The notes: generated by a model from the letters alone, not told the origin. DNA of 64,000 nucleotides from Halpernia frigidisoli (GCF_900113805.1 NZ_FOQT01000004.1:62001-126000); one strand, 5' to 3'; shown: positions 1-8,887, counted from the first letter of the stretch. Numbers and translations are program-made.

Positions 1-1443
1 CGTCGTTGCATTAAAAATTTTATCATCATTGACATCATTTACCAAAAAATAAAGCGAACGTTTTCCGGAAGTGCCGTAGAGATTAGTAACAGGCTGTGAC
101 AGATTTTGTGTATAAAGTTTCCCCCAGTTGATCTGTGTAACATTAGGATCGCCATTTTGCCAGGCAGACAAAGACGTATTATAAGCGTCTCGTAGATTGT
201 CAACATTTGCAGCTGGATCTGATAGAAGCGCCTGATCAATTTGATCCTGATAGTAGCTTGGAAGATTTCTGTAATATTGAGATGAAGGATTTTGCACATT
301 TTGCCAGTCTAATCTTGAAGATTTTTCTTTACCAAACTGATAGGAAAGATTCGTCCACAAACTATTTTTCTTGTTGATCTGCCAATAATGTGATAGTTGA
401 AAAAGAGGTTCAAAACTGGTTTTTATACGTTCGCTTCTTTTTTCACCATCCTGAAAGCCCCAATATGAATTGTAATGAACGCCGCGATAATAATACACTT
501 CCTGAGTACTTGGACTCGCTGTAGATCTTCTGTAAGGTGATCCAAAGAAATTGAAAACTAAAGTATGTTTGTCATTTATTTTTTTCTCAACACCGAGATA
601 AGTGCCGAAAGCATCATAGAAAGTTCCTTCCTGAAGCCCTTCCTTCGCCCATCTTCTCGCACCCATAATTGTATAAGCCCATCCGTTTTTATTCATACCG
701 GAAGAATATCTCAAAGAAGCGCGGTTTCTGTAATTTCTGTTAGTAAGAGAATAAGTGGCCTGCAGACCTTTTTTATTTTCGCTGGGTTTTGTATTTTTAT
801 AGATCACGGAACTTGCAGCGCCAAAAGCGTATTCGGAAGGTGAGTGATTAGTAGCAATTTCGGGATATCTCGTTATTTCATTTAAACCGCCCCAATTTCC
901 AAAATCTACATTCCCATTATCCGGACGTGTCATCGTCACTCCATTTAGCATAAATTCGCCGGTTCTGTTATCAATCCCTCGGGGTCGAAACCAGTAAGCG
1001 CCTAAATCGTATGCTGCAATTCTGCTAAAAACATCCTGTGAAGCCGTTAAAAGTCCAACTGTAGAAGTCTGACTGCTGTTTTCCTCATCACCACTATTTT
1101 CTAAAATCGTTATTCCCTGATCCGCTGTCGTAAAAGTGGGACTTAAAGTAATTACTCCTAAGTCTTTTCTTCTTTCGGTTTTAATGTCAAACTCAATAAC
1201 CTGATCTTCAAGATCTGCCTTGGAAACAACGATCTGATAATGTCCCGCAGTAAGATCTACAAACTGAAAATAACCAATTTTATCAGCAGTTACTTTTTTA
1301 TTATTTGTTTTTAACTCAACTTCAGCACGTTCTATAGCTTTTCCCTCGGCATCTTTAATGTAAGCGTAAACAGTGGTTTGGGCAAAATAAAAATTGCAGG
1401 AAATAAATATAAATAAAAATGTCGTCAGCAGTTTTCTAAACAT
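1..1443 (-). CDS. TonB-dependent receptor with carboxypeptidase-regulatory-like N-terminus (3' end outside window)
   Basis: The reading frame is open for 481 codons from an ATG at 1443 to the window edge, so only the N-terminal part is present. A signal peptide (about residues 1-21, ending in FYFAQ) is followed by a beta-sandwich of the carboxypeptidase-regulatory type (about 23-95, with KDAEGKAIERAEVEL and GYFQF). A TonB plug comes next (RIAAYDLGAYWFRPRGID, then FMLNGVTMTRPDNG), and after it aromatic-rich strands typical of an outer-membrane barrel. The family takes up substrates across the outer membrane using TonB energy. The substrate cannot be told from this part. No SusD-like partner lies on the visible side. 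The gene is divergent from the nuclease-like gene that starts at 1630. Confidence 0.85.
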   Translation of the reverse strand, partial: MFRKLLTTFLFIFISCNFYFAQTTVYAYIKDAEGKAIERAEVELKTNNKKVTADKIGYFQFVDLTAGHYQIVVSKADLEDQVIEFDIKTERRKDLGVITLSPTFTTADQGITILENSGDEENSSQTSTVGLLTASQDVFSRIAAYDLGAYWFRPRGIDNRTGEFMLNGVTMTRPDNGNVDFGNWGGLNEITRYPEIATNHSPSEYAFGAASSVIYKNTKPSENKKGLQATYSLTNRNYRNRASLRYSSGMNKNGWAYTIMGARRWAKEGLQEGTFYDAFGTYLGVEKKINDKHTLVFNFFGSPYRRSTASPSTQEVYYYRGVHYNSYWGFQDGEKRSERIKTSFEPLFQLSHYWQINKKNSLWTNLSYQFGKEKSSRLDWQNVQNPSSQYYRNLPSYYQDQIDQALLSDPAANVDNLRDAYNTSLSAWQNGDPNVTQINWGKLYTQNLSQPVTNLYGTSGKRSLYFLVNDVNDDKIFNATT

Positions 1444-1629
1444 ATCTCATTAAATTGAATGATAAAGGCGTACTATTTTAAAACTGCCTTTAAGAATCAA
1501 ATTTAACAAAAATATTCTATAAAAAATTTTGTTTTAACATAATGAATCTCATATCTTTAGTAAAGTAAATTTTCTCTGAAGCAGGAAAAAATATTAAATT
1601 TTGAAGTGTTATTTTATATTAAGTCTAAA

Positions 1630-2826
1630 ATGAAAAAAATTTATCTTTTAATTTTCATATTAATATTTAGTTCTTACTTCTCTCAAAATGGGCCGGTAAG
1701 AAAAGTGGCTACGATTGCCTTCCTGAATGTCGAAAATATGTGGGATACGATAAAATCTGCAGATTATATTGACGGAACAAAAGATTTCAGCAATCCAGCT
1801 TTTCACCGCAGCATTTCTTTCGATTCTATAAAATTTTTGCAACGTGAAGATTACAGTGGACCTTGGAACGATTTTGCTTTAAAGGGTAAAAAAGTCATTA
1901 GATATCAAACGACACCCGAGGAATTTACGCCCGAAAGTCCTAAAAATTATGGCAAAAAAATTTATGAGGCAAAACTTCATAATATTGCAGAAGTGATCTC
2001 ACAAATCGGCGCGCAATACACAAAAACTGCGCCTGTGATTGTTGGATTAATTGAAGTTGAAAACCGCCAGGTCGTTAGCGATATCGCCAATTATCCGACT
2101 TTGGCAAAGTACGGTTACGGCATTGTTCATTTTAATTCATATGATGCGAGAGGAATCGATGTTGCTTTGCTTTATCAGAAAAAAAGATTTACACCGACCA
2201 ATAGTTTAAAAAAAGAAATAAAAATTTTTTATGATGATGGAAGTCAGCAATATACACGCGATATTTTAATTTTATCCGGAATTTTAGATGGTGAAAAAGT
2301 TACTTTCTTTATGAACCACTGGCCTTCAAGATTAGGTGGTGAGGCGGCTTCTCTGCCAAAAAGAAATATTGCGGGTGATATTTTAAAAAAAGAAATGGAC
2401 AGCGTGAGAAAGTTGGATATTTCCGTAAAATTATTTGCGATGGGTGATTTCAACGATGATCCTGTGAGCCCGAGTATTAAAAATCATTTGGGTGCGGTGG
2501 GAAATGTCAAAGATTTAAGTGAAGAAAAACCTTATATCGATTTGATGTATCCACTTTATAAAAACGGAGTTGCATCACTGGCGTATCGCGATTCTCCAAA
2601 TTTGTTTGATCAAATCATAGTATCAAAAAATTTAATGAACGAAAAAGTTGGTAAAGGCTATTCCGTCTTTAAAGCTGAAATTTTTGCACCCTCATTTTTA
2701 ATAAATAAAAGTGGTAATTTTAAAGGCTATCCTTTTCGTTCGTGGAATGGAGATCAATTCACCGGCGGCTATTCCGATCATTTTCCGGCATTTGTTATTT
2801 TGCAAAAAGAATATGATAAAAATTAA
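1630..2826 (+). CDS. Secreted endonuclease/exonuclease/phosphatase family protein
   Basis: This 398-residue protein has an N-terminal signal peptide (KKIYLLIFILIFSS) followed by the four-layer fold of the endonuclease/exonuclease/phosphatase superfamily. The visible motifs are FLNVENMWDT near the start, GLIEVEN (metal-binding Glu), NHWPSRLGG, GDFNDDP (catalytic Asp and Asn) and the terminal YSDHFP (Asp-His pair). All catalytic motifs are intact, so it is probably an active phosphodiesterase or nuclease outside the cytoplasm; the substrate is unknown. I chose the ATG at 1630 because the signal peptide begins there; the in-frame GTG at 1606 would add eight residues in front of it. A small lipoprotein gene follows after 56 bases, possibly in the same transcript. 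Confidence 0.85.
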   Translation: MKKIYLLIFILIFSSYFSQNGPVRKVATIAFLNVENMWDTIKSADYIDGTKDFSNPAFHRSISFDSIKFLQREDYSGPWNDFALKGKKVIRYQTTPEEFTPESPKNYGKKIYEAKLHNIAEVISQIGAQYTKTAPVIVGLIEVENRQVVSDIANYPTLAKYGYGIVHFNSYDARGIDVALLYQKKRFTPTNSLKKEIKIFYDDGSQQYTRDILILSGILDGEKVTFFMNHWPSRLGGEAASLPKRNIAGDILKKEMDSVRKLDISVKLFAMGDFNDDPVSPSIKNHLGAVGNVKDLSEEKPYIDLMYPLYKNGVASLAYRDSPNLFDQIIVSKNLMNEKVGKGYSVFKAEIFAPSFLINKSGNFKGYPFRSWNGDQFTGGYSDHFPAFVILQKEYDKN

Positions 2827-2882
2827 ATAATTAGAACCAATGAATTTTTAAATTCAAATCACAGATAAAAAATAAAATTAAG

Positions 2883-3296
2883 ATGAAAAAAGTACTTTTT
2901 CTTTTACTAATGTTTGGCTTTACGCTAAGTTGTGTGCCAAAAACGAAATTACCTGCCGATGGGCAAACTGCCATGAAACCGGAAAAAAATGAAGAAGGCG
3001 AGTGGGATCTGCAAGTTATTGATACGCAATATGACTATTTTCTGACCGCCATAGCAAAACCAATGAACTTTTACACCGAATCTTATTTAAAAAACCGAAA
3101 CTCATTTTTAGTTCCTGAGTGGAATTCTTTATATTATTCTGGGAGGTATAGAAACATCATAGAATCTTCTATCGATTATGATCCAAATGAAAAGTACGGC
3201 TTAAAATTCGAGTACAAACTTTACCAGGTTTTTGCTTATGTTCAATGGAACTACCGCCTGAAATTAAATGGTTTGAGCCAAACCGATGTTCGGTAG
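2883..3296 (+). CDS. Small lipoprotein, DUF6146-like
   Basis: This 137-residue protein starts with a lipoprotein signal (LMFGFTLSC, lipid-bearing Cys at about residue 17). The mature part has the pattern YDYFLTAIAKPMNFYTESYL followed by a Trp-containing segment (VPEWNSLYYSGRYRN) and ends in a basic, aromatic stretch. I recognise this as the flavobacterial DUF6146 type from memory, not from a search. Its role is unknown; it is probably anchored in the inner leaflet of the outer membrane or in the periplasm. It follows the nuclease-like gene on the same strand and converges on the superoxide dismutase gene, with a hairpin terminator between them. Confidence 0.7.
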   Translation: MKKVLFLLLMFGFTLSCVPKTKLPADGQTAMKPEKNEEGEWDLQVIDTQYDYFLTAIAKPMNFYTESYLKNRNSFLVPEWNSLYYSGRYRNIIESSIDYDPNEKYGLKFEYKLYQVFAYVQWNYRLKLNGLSQTDVR

Positions 3297-3316
3297 ACAT
3301 TAGAATAAAAACACAA

Positions 3317-3344
3317 AAAAGGTTCAGAGTATTCTGAACCTTTT
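3317..3344. terminator. Bidirectional hairpin terminator
   Basis: A 12-base-pair perfect stem (AAAAGGTTCAGA against TCTGAACCTTTT) with a four-base loop lies between the convergent ends of the DUF6146-like and superoxide dismutase genes. It has A/T runs on both sides, so it can serve both strands. Confidence 0.8.
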
Positions 3345-3365
3345 ACTTTTGTATTACTTTGAAGA

Positions 3366-3962
3366 TTATTTGTTAAAATTTTCCTCTACTTGATCCCAAT
3401 TGATCAGATCGAAAAAATTTATAACATAATCTGGTCTTTTATTTTGGTAGTTTAAGTAATAAGCGTGTTCCCAAACGTCAAGTCCTAAAAGCGGAGTTCC
3501 GTGGCATTCTGCAACCGGCATCAAAGGATTATCTTGATTTGGAGTAGAGCAAATGGCTACAGAACCATCATCTTTTTTGCATAACCAGGCCCAGCCTGAG
3601 CCAAATCTTGTTTTTGCAGCTTCAGTAAAATCTGTTTTAAATTTATCGTAACCGCCCATTGTTTCAATAGCTGCTTTTACGTTTCCAACTGGTTCTTTGC
3701 TTCCACCTGGAGTTAGAATTTTCCAAAAAAGACTGTGGTTAAAATGTCCACCGCCGTTATTTCTTACGGCTGTTTTATCTGATCCTGTTTTGCAAACTTC
3801 TTCAATAGTCTTTCCTTCCATATCATTTCCTTCAATTGCTTTGTTTAAATTATCAATGTACGCTTGATGGTGTTTCGTGTGGTGAATTTCCATTGTTTTT
3901 GCGTCGATATGTGGTTCTAAAGCGTCGTACGCAAATCCTAATTCCGGTAATGTAAATGACAT
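3366..3962 (-). CDS. sod: Superoxide dismutase, Mn-type (Fe/Mn family)
   Basis: This 198-residue enzyme converts superoxide to oxygen and hydrogen peroxide in the cytoplasm. The four metal ligands are visible: His27 (in EIHHTKHH), His76 (in GGHFNHSLFW), Asp162 and His166 (in LDVWEHAYY). The active-site glutamine sits at the Mn-type position (Gln143 in PNQDNP), and a Gly occupies the residue where Fe enzymes carry their Gln (GGHF), so a Mn or cambialistic enzyme is more likely than a strict Fe enzyme. I chose the ATG at 3962, which gives the canonical MSFTLPELGFAYDALEP start; a longer frame back to 4019 has no support. A -7 element lies about 28 bases upstream. No signal peptide. Confidence 0.95.
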   Translation of the reverse strand: MSFTLPELGFAYDALEPHIDAKTMEIHHTKHHQAYIDNLNKAIEGNDMEGKTIEEVCKTGSDKTAVRNNGGGHFNHSLFWKILTPGGSKEPVGNVKAAIETMGGYDKFKTDFTEAAKTRFGSGWAWLCKKDDGSVAICSTPNQDNPLMPVAECHGTPLLGLDVWEHAYYLNYQNKRPDYVINFFDLINWDQVEENFNK

Positions 3963-3989
3963 AATATTTATTGTTTTAAATGTTCTTCT

Positions 3990-3997
3990 CAAATTTA
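3990..3997 (-). promoter_or_regulatory. Putative -7 element of the superoxide dismutase promoter
   Basis: On the minus strand this reads TAAATTTG, a full match to TAnnTTTG. It would start transcription near 3983, about 20 bases ahead of the ATG. I see no clear -33 element. Confidence 0.5.
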
Positions 3998-4212
3998 AGC
4001 AAAAATTATGCAGAAGCATAGAAGTTAAATGGACTTTATAAAATCTTTAACATTGATAATTAAAATGGAAATTATACGATTCACTTAATTCAGATGATTG
4101 ATGATCACATTTTAAATTAATTAAATAAAAAAGAATATCTCTAAATAAAAATAAGTTTTCATCAAAATTGAATCATCTAAGTGGATTTTTATATCTTTCT
4201 TTGCAAAAAAAA

Positions 4213-5016
4213 ATGAAAAAAATTTTACTGCTTATTACGGCTTCTTTTATATTAATGAATTGTGGTAGTGGCGACAATCGGGATGAAATTACAAGTCCAA
4301 TTAGTAAAAAGCTGTTGCTAAGTAAAATAACAACTGTTTATTATGATTCTCCGGGTATTCCACAAACTACAGTTGATATAATTTCATATGACGATAAAGG
4401 CGAGATTCTAAAATCCGTTAGCGATGACGGAAATTCTTCTGTTTTTGAATATATTAACGGAAAACCTTCAAGAGCACTTTATTATAATCCCAATAATACT
4501 TTAGAATACACCTCTAATTATAAATATAATGGAGATATTCTTGTCGGAGTAAAGTCTTTCTACTCAGATCCTACTTCAAATAGAGACGTGAGTTACACAT
4601 ATAATGGTGCTGGCAAATTGATCTCTGCAAAATTATGCCAATCAACAAATTGCAACAATCCCTACACCACAACTTTACAGTACAATGGGGAAAATGTTTC
4701 TGTAGAAATATTAGAATCTGGATCGTCTTTCGGATTATCTACCAAGAGAGAATTCACTTACGATGATAAATTTAGTCCATACACGAATTTTAATCCTTAC
4801 ATCAGAACATCTATTGAAAGTGCTTTTTCTATAAGTAAGAATAATTACCTTACCGAAAAAATCAGTGTTAAAAATAGCAGTGGTGTTTACGTTGCAAATC
4901 AATCCAACACTTATTCAGTCGTTTATAATGCTGAAAATTTCCCTACTGAAGTCATCGGAAAGGATAAAAATGGAAATACCGAAATCCAGTATAAATATGA
5001 GTACATTTTAAAATAA
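4213..5016 (+). CDS. Hypothetical lipoprotein with YD-like repeats
   Basis: This is a 267-residue lipoprotein of unknown function. The signal peptide ends in ASFILMNC, which gives a lipidated Cys near residue 17. The mature protein is rich in Tyr, Asn, Asp and Lys and has loosely repeated strands such as SYDDKGEIL, YINGKP, YKYNGDIL, YTYNGAGKL and LQYNGENV. They resemble the short beta-hairpin units of YD/RHS-type repeats, though not well enough to assign the family. I chose the ATG at 4213, where the signal peptide begins; the frame also extends to a TTG at 4168. It is probably a single-gene unit and converges on rho across a shared terminator. Confidence 0.75.
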   Translation: MKKILLLITASFILMNCGSGDNRDEITSPISKKLLLSKITTVYYDSPGIPQTTVDIISYDDKGEILKSVSDDGNSSVFEYINGKPSRALYYNPNNTLEYTSNYKYNGDILVGVKSFYSDPTSNRDVSYTYNGAGKLISAKLCQSTNCNNPYTTTLQYNGENVSVEILESGSSFGLSTKREFTYDDKFSPYTNFNPYIRTSIESAFSISKNNYLTEKISVKNSSGVYVANQSNTYSVVYNAENFPTEVIGKDKNGNTEIQYKYEYILK

Positions 5017-5033
5017 GGTTTACTACTTTATAA

Positions 5034-5066
5034 AAAAGCCAATCAAATTATTTTGATTGGCTTTTT
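5034..5066. terminator. Bidirectional terminator between the lipoprotein gene and rho
   Basis: A 14-base-pair stem (AAAAGCCAATCAAA against TTTGATTGGCTTTT) with the loop TTAT lies between convergent genes, with a T run on the plus strand and an A run that becomes a T run on the minus strand. Confidence 0.85.
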
Positions 5067-5086
5067 GTTGTCTTAAATATTAAAAT

Positions 5087-7051
5087 CTATCGGTTCATAG
5101 ACATTAAAAATTCTTCGTTATTTAATGTATTTTTCATTTGCTTGTGTACAAAATCCATTGCTTCCAAAGGATTCATATCAGACAAATATTTCCGTAAGAT
5201 CCACATTCTTTGCATTGTCGCTTCATCTAAAAGCAGATCATCACGTCGTGTACTTGAAGAAACCAGATCAACTGCCGGATAAATTCTTTTATTCGAAATT
5301 TTTCTGTCTAATTGAAGTTCCATATTTCCAGTTCCTTTAAATTCTTCGAAAATTACTTCGTCCATTTTAGAACCTGTGTCAATTAAAGCTGTTGCAATTA
5401 TTGTTAAAGAACCACCGTTTTCAATTTTTCTTGCCGCACCAAAAAAACGTTTTGGTTTATGAAGTGCATTTGCATCTACACCACCTGAAAGTATTTTTCC
5501 GGACGCCGGAGTTACTGTGTTATAAGCTCTTGCCAAACGTGTAATTGAATCTAACAAAATCACAACATCATGACCGCATTCTACCATTCTTTGCGCTTTT
5601 GCAAGAACTAAATTTGCCACTTTTACGTGCTTTTCAGCCGATTCATCAAATGTAGAAGCAATCACTTCCGCATTCACGCTGCGTTCCATATCCGTAACTT
5701 CTTCCGGTCTTTCATCAATTAAAAGAACCATCATATACGCTTCCGGATGATTTGAAGAAATGGCGTTTGCAATATCTTTCAGCAACATTGTTTTCCCGGT
5801 TTTCGGCTGAGCAACGATCATAGCACGCTGTCCTTTTCCGATAGGTGCAAAAAGATCAACAATTCTGGTAGAAAGTGTTGAACCTTTTCCTGCTAAATTA
5901 AATTTCTCTTGAGGGAAAAGTGGCGTCAAATATTCAAAAGCAACGCGGTCTTTAATAAAATCTAAATCTCTGCCGTTAACTTCTGTTGGTTTTAAAAGTG
6001 AAAAATATTTTTCGCCTTCTTTTGGTAATCTTACGATTCCACGAACAGTATCGCCGGTTTTTAAACCATAATTTCTAATCTGATTTGTTGAAACATAAAC
6101 ATCATCTGCCGAAGAAATATAACTAAAATCCGAAGATCTTAAAAAGCCATAATTGTCTGGTAAAATCTCTAAAACACCTTCTATGGTTACAATGCCGTCA
6201 AAATTAAATTCCTTTTTCTTTTCCTGCTCTTCGTTTTGATCGGCGTTTTTTGAATTAGGATTGTTTTTGTTTTGATTAGGATTTGGCTTCCGGTTTTGAT
6301 TCGGATTTGTATTATTTTGGTTCGGATTAGAATTCCCCTGATTCGTATTGCTCTGATTCGGGTTATTCTGATTCTGATTTGGTTGATTAGAATTTCCCTG
6401 AGTAGAATTATTCTGGTTTGGGTTATTCTGATTAGCCTTTTGGTTCGGATTATTTATATTGGAATTATGATCCGCGTTCTGCTTATTTTTATTTTGCTGA
6501 TTCGGATGCTGAGGTTTTTGCTGAACTTTTTGTACCGCTTTTGGAGTTGGAGAAATTGCTTCTTCAGAAGTATTTTCTTCTACTTTCCCCTCAGATTTTT
6601 CTTCTACAGCCTCATTTTCAACAGGTTTCTTCTCAACTCTTTTTCGCGTTTTAGAAGGTTCTGGAGATTTTTGTGCAGAAGTGTTTTCTGCTTTTGGCTC
6701 AGAATTATTTTCAACTGCTTGTTCAGAAGTGTTTTCAGCTGTTTCTTCAGTTGGCGCTGCCAAAGGCAATTCCGGCGTTTCTGCCACCACCTTCTTTACC
6801 GGTCGTTTCTTTGGCGCAGGTTTTTTAACAGGTTTTACTTCTTCAGAAGTCGTTGGTGAAGTGCTTTCTACAGGCTTTTCAGTCGTATTATAGTAATCTT
6901 TAGCCACTTTAGTGTTAGAGGCTTGAAAGTCTAAAATTCCAAAAATTTTGTCGTTTTCGCTGCTGTTCTTTGGATTTTTTAGACCTAAATCATTGGAGAT
7001 TTTGGCTAATTCTTCTTCAGATTTAGACCGTAAGGTTTCGAGGTTAAACAT
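5087..7051 (-). CDS. rho: Transcription termination factor Rho with Asn/Gln-rich insert
   Basis: This is the 654-residue RNA-dependent ATPase that ends untranslated transcripts; Rho of E. coli is 419 residues. The N-terminal helical domain (about 1-45) is followed by a Pro/Glu/Lys-rich linker (about 55-180) and then an Asn/Gln/Pro-rich low-complexity segment (about 181-275, roughly 40 Asn). The cold-shock-type RNA-binding domain follows (about 284-360, with DNYGFLRS), then the ATPase core: P-loop AQPKTGKT (about 414-421), Walker [11 protein letters not shown] (about 496-505), and the Q-loop/R-loop region with [20 protein letters not shown]. The catalytic core looks complete. The gene is monocistronic and divergent from the DUF4293 gene, with overlapping promoters. 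The extra 230 residues are predicted to be disordered. Confidence 0.97.
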   Translation of the reverse strand: MFNLETLRSKSEEELAKISNDLGLKNPKNSSENDKIFGILDFQASNTKVAKDYYNTTEKPVESTSPTTSEEVKPVKKPAPKKRPVKKVVAETPELPLAAPTEETAENTSEQAVENNSEPKAENTSAQKSPEPSKTRKRVEKKPVENEAVEEKSEGKVEENTSEEAISPTPKAVQKVQQKPQHPNQQNKNKQNADHNSNINNPNQKANQNNPNQNNSTQGNSNQPNQNQNNPNQSNTNQGNSNPNQNNTNPNQNRKPNPNQNKNNPNSKNADQNEEQEKKKEFNFDGIVTIEGVLEILPDNYGFLRSSDFSYISSADDVYVSTNQIRNYGLKTGDTVRGIVRLPKEGEKYFSLLKPTEVNGRDLDFIKDRVAFEYLTPLFPQEKFNLAGKGSTLSTRIVDLFAPIGKGQRAMIVAQPKTGKTMLLKDIANAISSNHPEAYMMVLLIDERPEEVTDMERSVNAEVIASTFDESAEKHVKVANLVLAKAQRMVECGHDVVILLDSITRLARAYNTVTPASGKILSGGVDANALHKPKRFFGAARKIENGGSLTIIATALIDTGSKMDEVIFEEFKGTGNMELQLDRKISNKRIYPAVDLVSSSTRRDDLLLDEATMQRMWILRKYLSDMNPLEAMDFVHKQMKNTLNNEEFLMSMNR

Positions 7052-7138
7052 AAAATATGTTAGATATGTAAATTATAAGTGTGTGCAAATAAGAGTTTTA
7101 AGCCAGGTGACTTATGTCTTTAATTGTGAATTGTATTG

Positions 7139-7169
7139 CAAATCTACACTATTTTTTGAATTGTGCAAA
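7139..7169 (-). promoter_or_regulatory. rho promoter (-7 and -33)
   Basis: Read on the minus strand there is TTTG at 7169-7166, a 19-base spacer, and TAGATTTG at 7146-7139. Both elements match the Bacteroidota consensus with ideal spacing. Transcription would start near 7132, giving a leader of about 80 bases. It overlaps the divergent promoter at 7155-7185. Confidence 0.7.
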
Positions 7170-7185
7170 AAAAATTCTACTTTTG
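7155..7185 (+). promoter_or_regulatory. DUF4293 gene promoter (-33 and -7)
   Basis: TTTG at 7155-7158, a 19-base spacer and TACTTTTG at 7178-7185 match the consensus fully. Transcription would start near 7192, about 22 bases before the ATG at 7214. The -33 element lies inside the spacer of the rho promoter on the other strand. Confidence 0.75.
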
Positions 7186-7213
7186 TGAAACCAAATTACG
7201 GAAATAAACCTTT

Positions 7214-7603
7214 ATGATACAGCGCATTCAAAGTATATGGATATTTATTGCCGTTTTAGGCGCCGTGTTTTTATACATTACTTCTACTGATCTGGATGTA
7301 GAATTAAAAGCACCAATAATGATTATTTCCTGCGGTGTATTGGTTATTTTGGGAGGTTTAAGTTTATTTGGGTTTAAAAATAGAAAAAGACAGATTTTGC
7401 TGAATAACATCGGCATTTTTATAAACGCTTTGTTGCTAGGTTTGTTGTCTTACTGGTTGCTAAAATTATCCGGAGGAATTAATTTTCCTGAGAAGGGTAT
7501 TGAGCCTCTTTTTCCGGTGATATCTATTATCTGTCTGCAGTTTGCAAACATTTATATCCGGAGAGATGAAAGGATCGTAAAATCTGTAGACCGTTTGCGA
7601 TAA
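7214..7603 (+). CDS. DUF4293 family membrane protein
   Basis: This 129-residue protein has four predicted membrane helices (about residues 5-22, 33-52, 62-82 and 95-111) and a short basic C-terminus (YIRRDERIVKSVDRLR). The family occurs in Bacteroidota and typically lies next to rho, as here; no function is established. It starts with MIQRIQSIWIF, the usual beginning of the family. It is divergent from rho and is probably transcribed alone, because a strong hairpin with a UUCG-type loop follows the stop codon. Confidence 0.88.
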   Translation: MIQRIQSIWIFIAVLGAVFLYITSTDLDVELKAPIMIISCGVLVILGGLSLFGFKNRKRQILLNNIGIFINALLLGLLSYWLLKLSGGINFPEKGIEPLFPVISIICLQFANIYIRRDERIVKSVDRLR

Positions 7604-7628
7604 ACTCACAATGATTTTTTTTTGAGTT

Positions 7629-7658
7629 AAGCAGTTTCTTCGGAAGCTGCTTTTTTTT
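7629..7658 (+). terminator. Intrinsic terminator with TTCG loop
   Basis: AAGCAGTTTC, a TTCG tetraloop, GAAGCTGCTT (one G-U pair) and then a run of eight T. It ends the DUF4293 transcript. Confidence 0.9.
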
Positions 7659-7723
7659 GACAAAATTCTAATTTTTTGGGCAATCCCCCATTTTTTTTTC
7701 AATTTTCAGAGCGCACAAAAAAA

Positions 7724-7810
7724 TGGCGGCCGGGCTATCCATTCCAATCTTTTTTTAAATTGGTAAGCTGAAAAGAAAAAAAAGGATTTCCATTTCTATC
7801 CCTATTGCAG
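7724..7810 (+). repeat. Dispersed intergenic repeat, copy A
   Basis: In the 328-base gap between the DUF4293 gene and the M28 peptidase gene, after the terminator, lies a block reading GGCCGGGCTATCC, then an AT-rich hairpin (CCAATC to AAATTGG), then AAAAGGATTTCC and CTATCCCTATTGC. The same order (CTATCC, C-T tract, loop, AAAAAGGAT, CTATC) occurs at 61707-61791, and a related arrangement at 25311-25421 and 29498-29581. I see no coding potential. Confidence 0.55.
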
Positions 7811-7931
7811 CGTTCACCAAAAATAAACCTTATCTTAAAATAAGAAAATCTGCAACATCTTCAGCACCTGCGAGAAAGTTTTTGAATTCATTTTAAATAA
7901 AAAAATGTATTTTTATTTAAAATTATCTCCA

Positions 7932-8852
7932 ATGAAAATCATCTTAACATCCTTCTTACTACTAATATCAATATCTGCGTTTTCTCAAAAAATTCCCTTA
8001 GAAAACATAAAAGAAATATTGTCAACATTAGCCTCAGATAAAATGAAAGGTCGCGAAATCGGAACCCCGGAAAATGATTCCGCCGCAGTTTACATCGCAA
8101 AAAATTTTAAAGAAAATAGTTTAGATTTCTGCTTTGGTGATTCTTATTTAATACCTTTTCAATATAAAGGGAAAACCGTGTATAATGTTTGCGGTCTCAA
8201 AAAAGGGAAATCTGAAAAATCTTTAGGCTTTTCCGCACATTTTGATCATCTTGGTTACACCAATAAATCCGGAGATAATATTTACAATGGCGCAGATGAC
8301 GATGCAAGTGGCGTAACAGCAGTTATCGGAATGGCAGAATATTTTAGAGACAAAAAGCCAGATTTTTCAATGCTTTTTATGGCTTTTAATGGCGAAGAAA
8401 AAGGAATGAAAGGTTCAACTGCTATTTCTTCCGACGCAGATCTGGAACCGGTTTATAAAAATCTTACAGCGCTTTTTAATTTTGAAATGATTGCTACAGA
8501 ATCCCAATTCGGTCCAAATGCTTTATTTATGACCGGCGACGAATTTTCTGACCTTGAAGATCTTTTTAACACAAAGGCAGCAAACAGTTTGAAAATTTAT
8601 CCAGATCCTTACAAAGGCGAGCAATTATTTTACCGTTCTGACAATGTAAATTTTGTGAAGAAAAAAATTATTGCGCACTCATTTTCGACCGTTGATATGA
8701 CAAAAGCAGCGCATTATCATCAGTTAACGGACGATGTTACCGTTGTAGATTTTAAAAATCTCACCAACATTATCAATAATTTCGGGGAAACTTTAGAAAA
8801 ACTAAATCCTGAAAATTTCTCCCCAAAATACAATGATAAAGTAGAATTTTAA
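7932..8852 (+). CDS. Secreted M28-family zinc peptidase
   Basis: This 306-residue exported protein has a signal peptide (MKIILTSFLLLISISAFSQ) and the M28 aminopeptidase core. Zinc-ligand and catalytic motifs are visible in order: GFSAHFDHLG (His, about residue 102), NGADDDASG (bridging Asp, about 123), AFNGEEKGMKGS (catalytic Glu pair, about 155), NFEMIA and the C-terminal His region AHSFSTVDM/AHYHQLTDD. It probably trims peptides in the periplasm or outside the cell. I chose the ATG at 7932 because it opens the signal peptide; the ATG at 7905 would place nine residues in front of it. The ABC exporter gene follows after 55 bases but has its own -7 element. Confidence 0.88.
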   Translation: MKIILTSFLLLISISAFSQKIPLENIKEILSTLASDKMKGREIGTPENDSAAVYIAKNFKENSLDFCFGDSYLIPFQYKGKTVYNVCGLKKGKSEKSLGFSAHFDHLGYTNKSGDNIYNGADDDASGVTAVIGMAEYFRDKKPDFSMLFMAFNGEEKGMKGSTAISSDADLEPVYKNLTALFNFEMIATESQFGPNALFMTGDEFSDLEDLFNTKAANSLKIYPDPYKGEQLFYRSDNVNFVKKKIIAHSFSTVDMTKAAHYHQLTDDVTVVDFKNLTNIINNFGETLEKLNPENFSPKYNDKVEF

Positions 8853-8879
8853 TATTTTTTAACGCAAAATAATTTTCTG

Positions 8880-8887
8880 TAATTTTG
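8880..8887 (+). promoter_or_regulatory. Putative -7 element of the ABC exporter gene
   Basis: TAATTTTG fits TAnnTTTG and lies 20 bases before the ATG. An inverted repeat (CGCAAAAT at 8863-8870, ATTTTGCG at 8882-8889) overlaps it. Confidence 0.5.

Noticed and set aside
1606-1629. GTG start eight codons upstream of the nuclease-like gene
   Set aside because: The signal peptide begins at the ATG at 1630, and the added residues are not signal-like.
4168-4212. TTG start 15 codons upstream of the lipoprotein at 4213
   Set aside because: The lipoprotein signal begins at the ATG at 4213.
6272-6859. 195-codon open frame on the plus strand inside rho
   Set aside because: It is the antisense of the Asn/Gln-rich repeat and translates to monotonous Ile/Arg/Leu/Phe; Rho is certain on the other strand.
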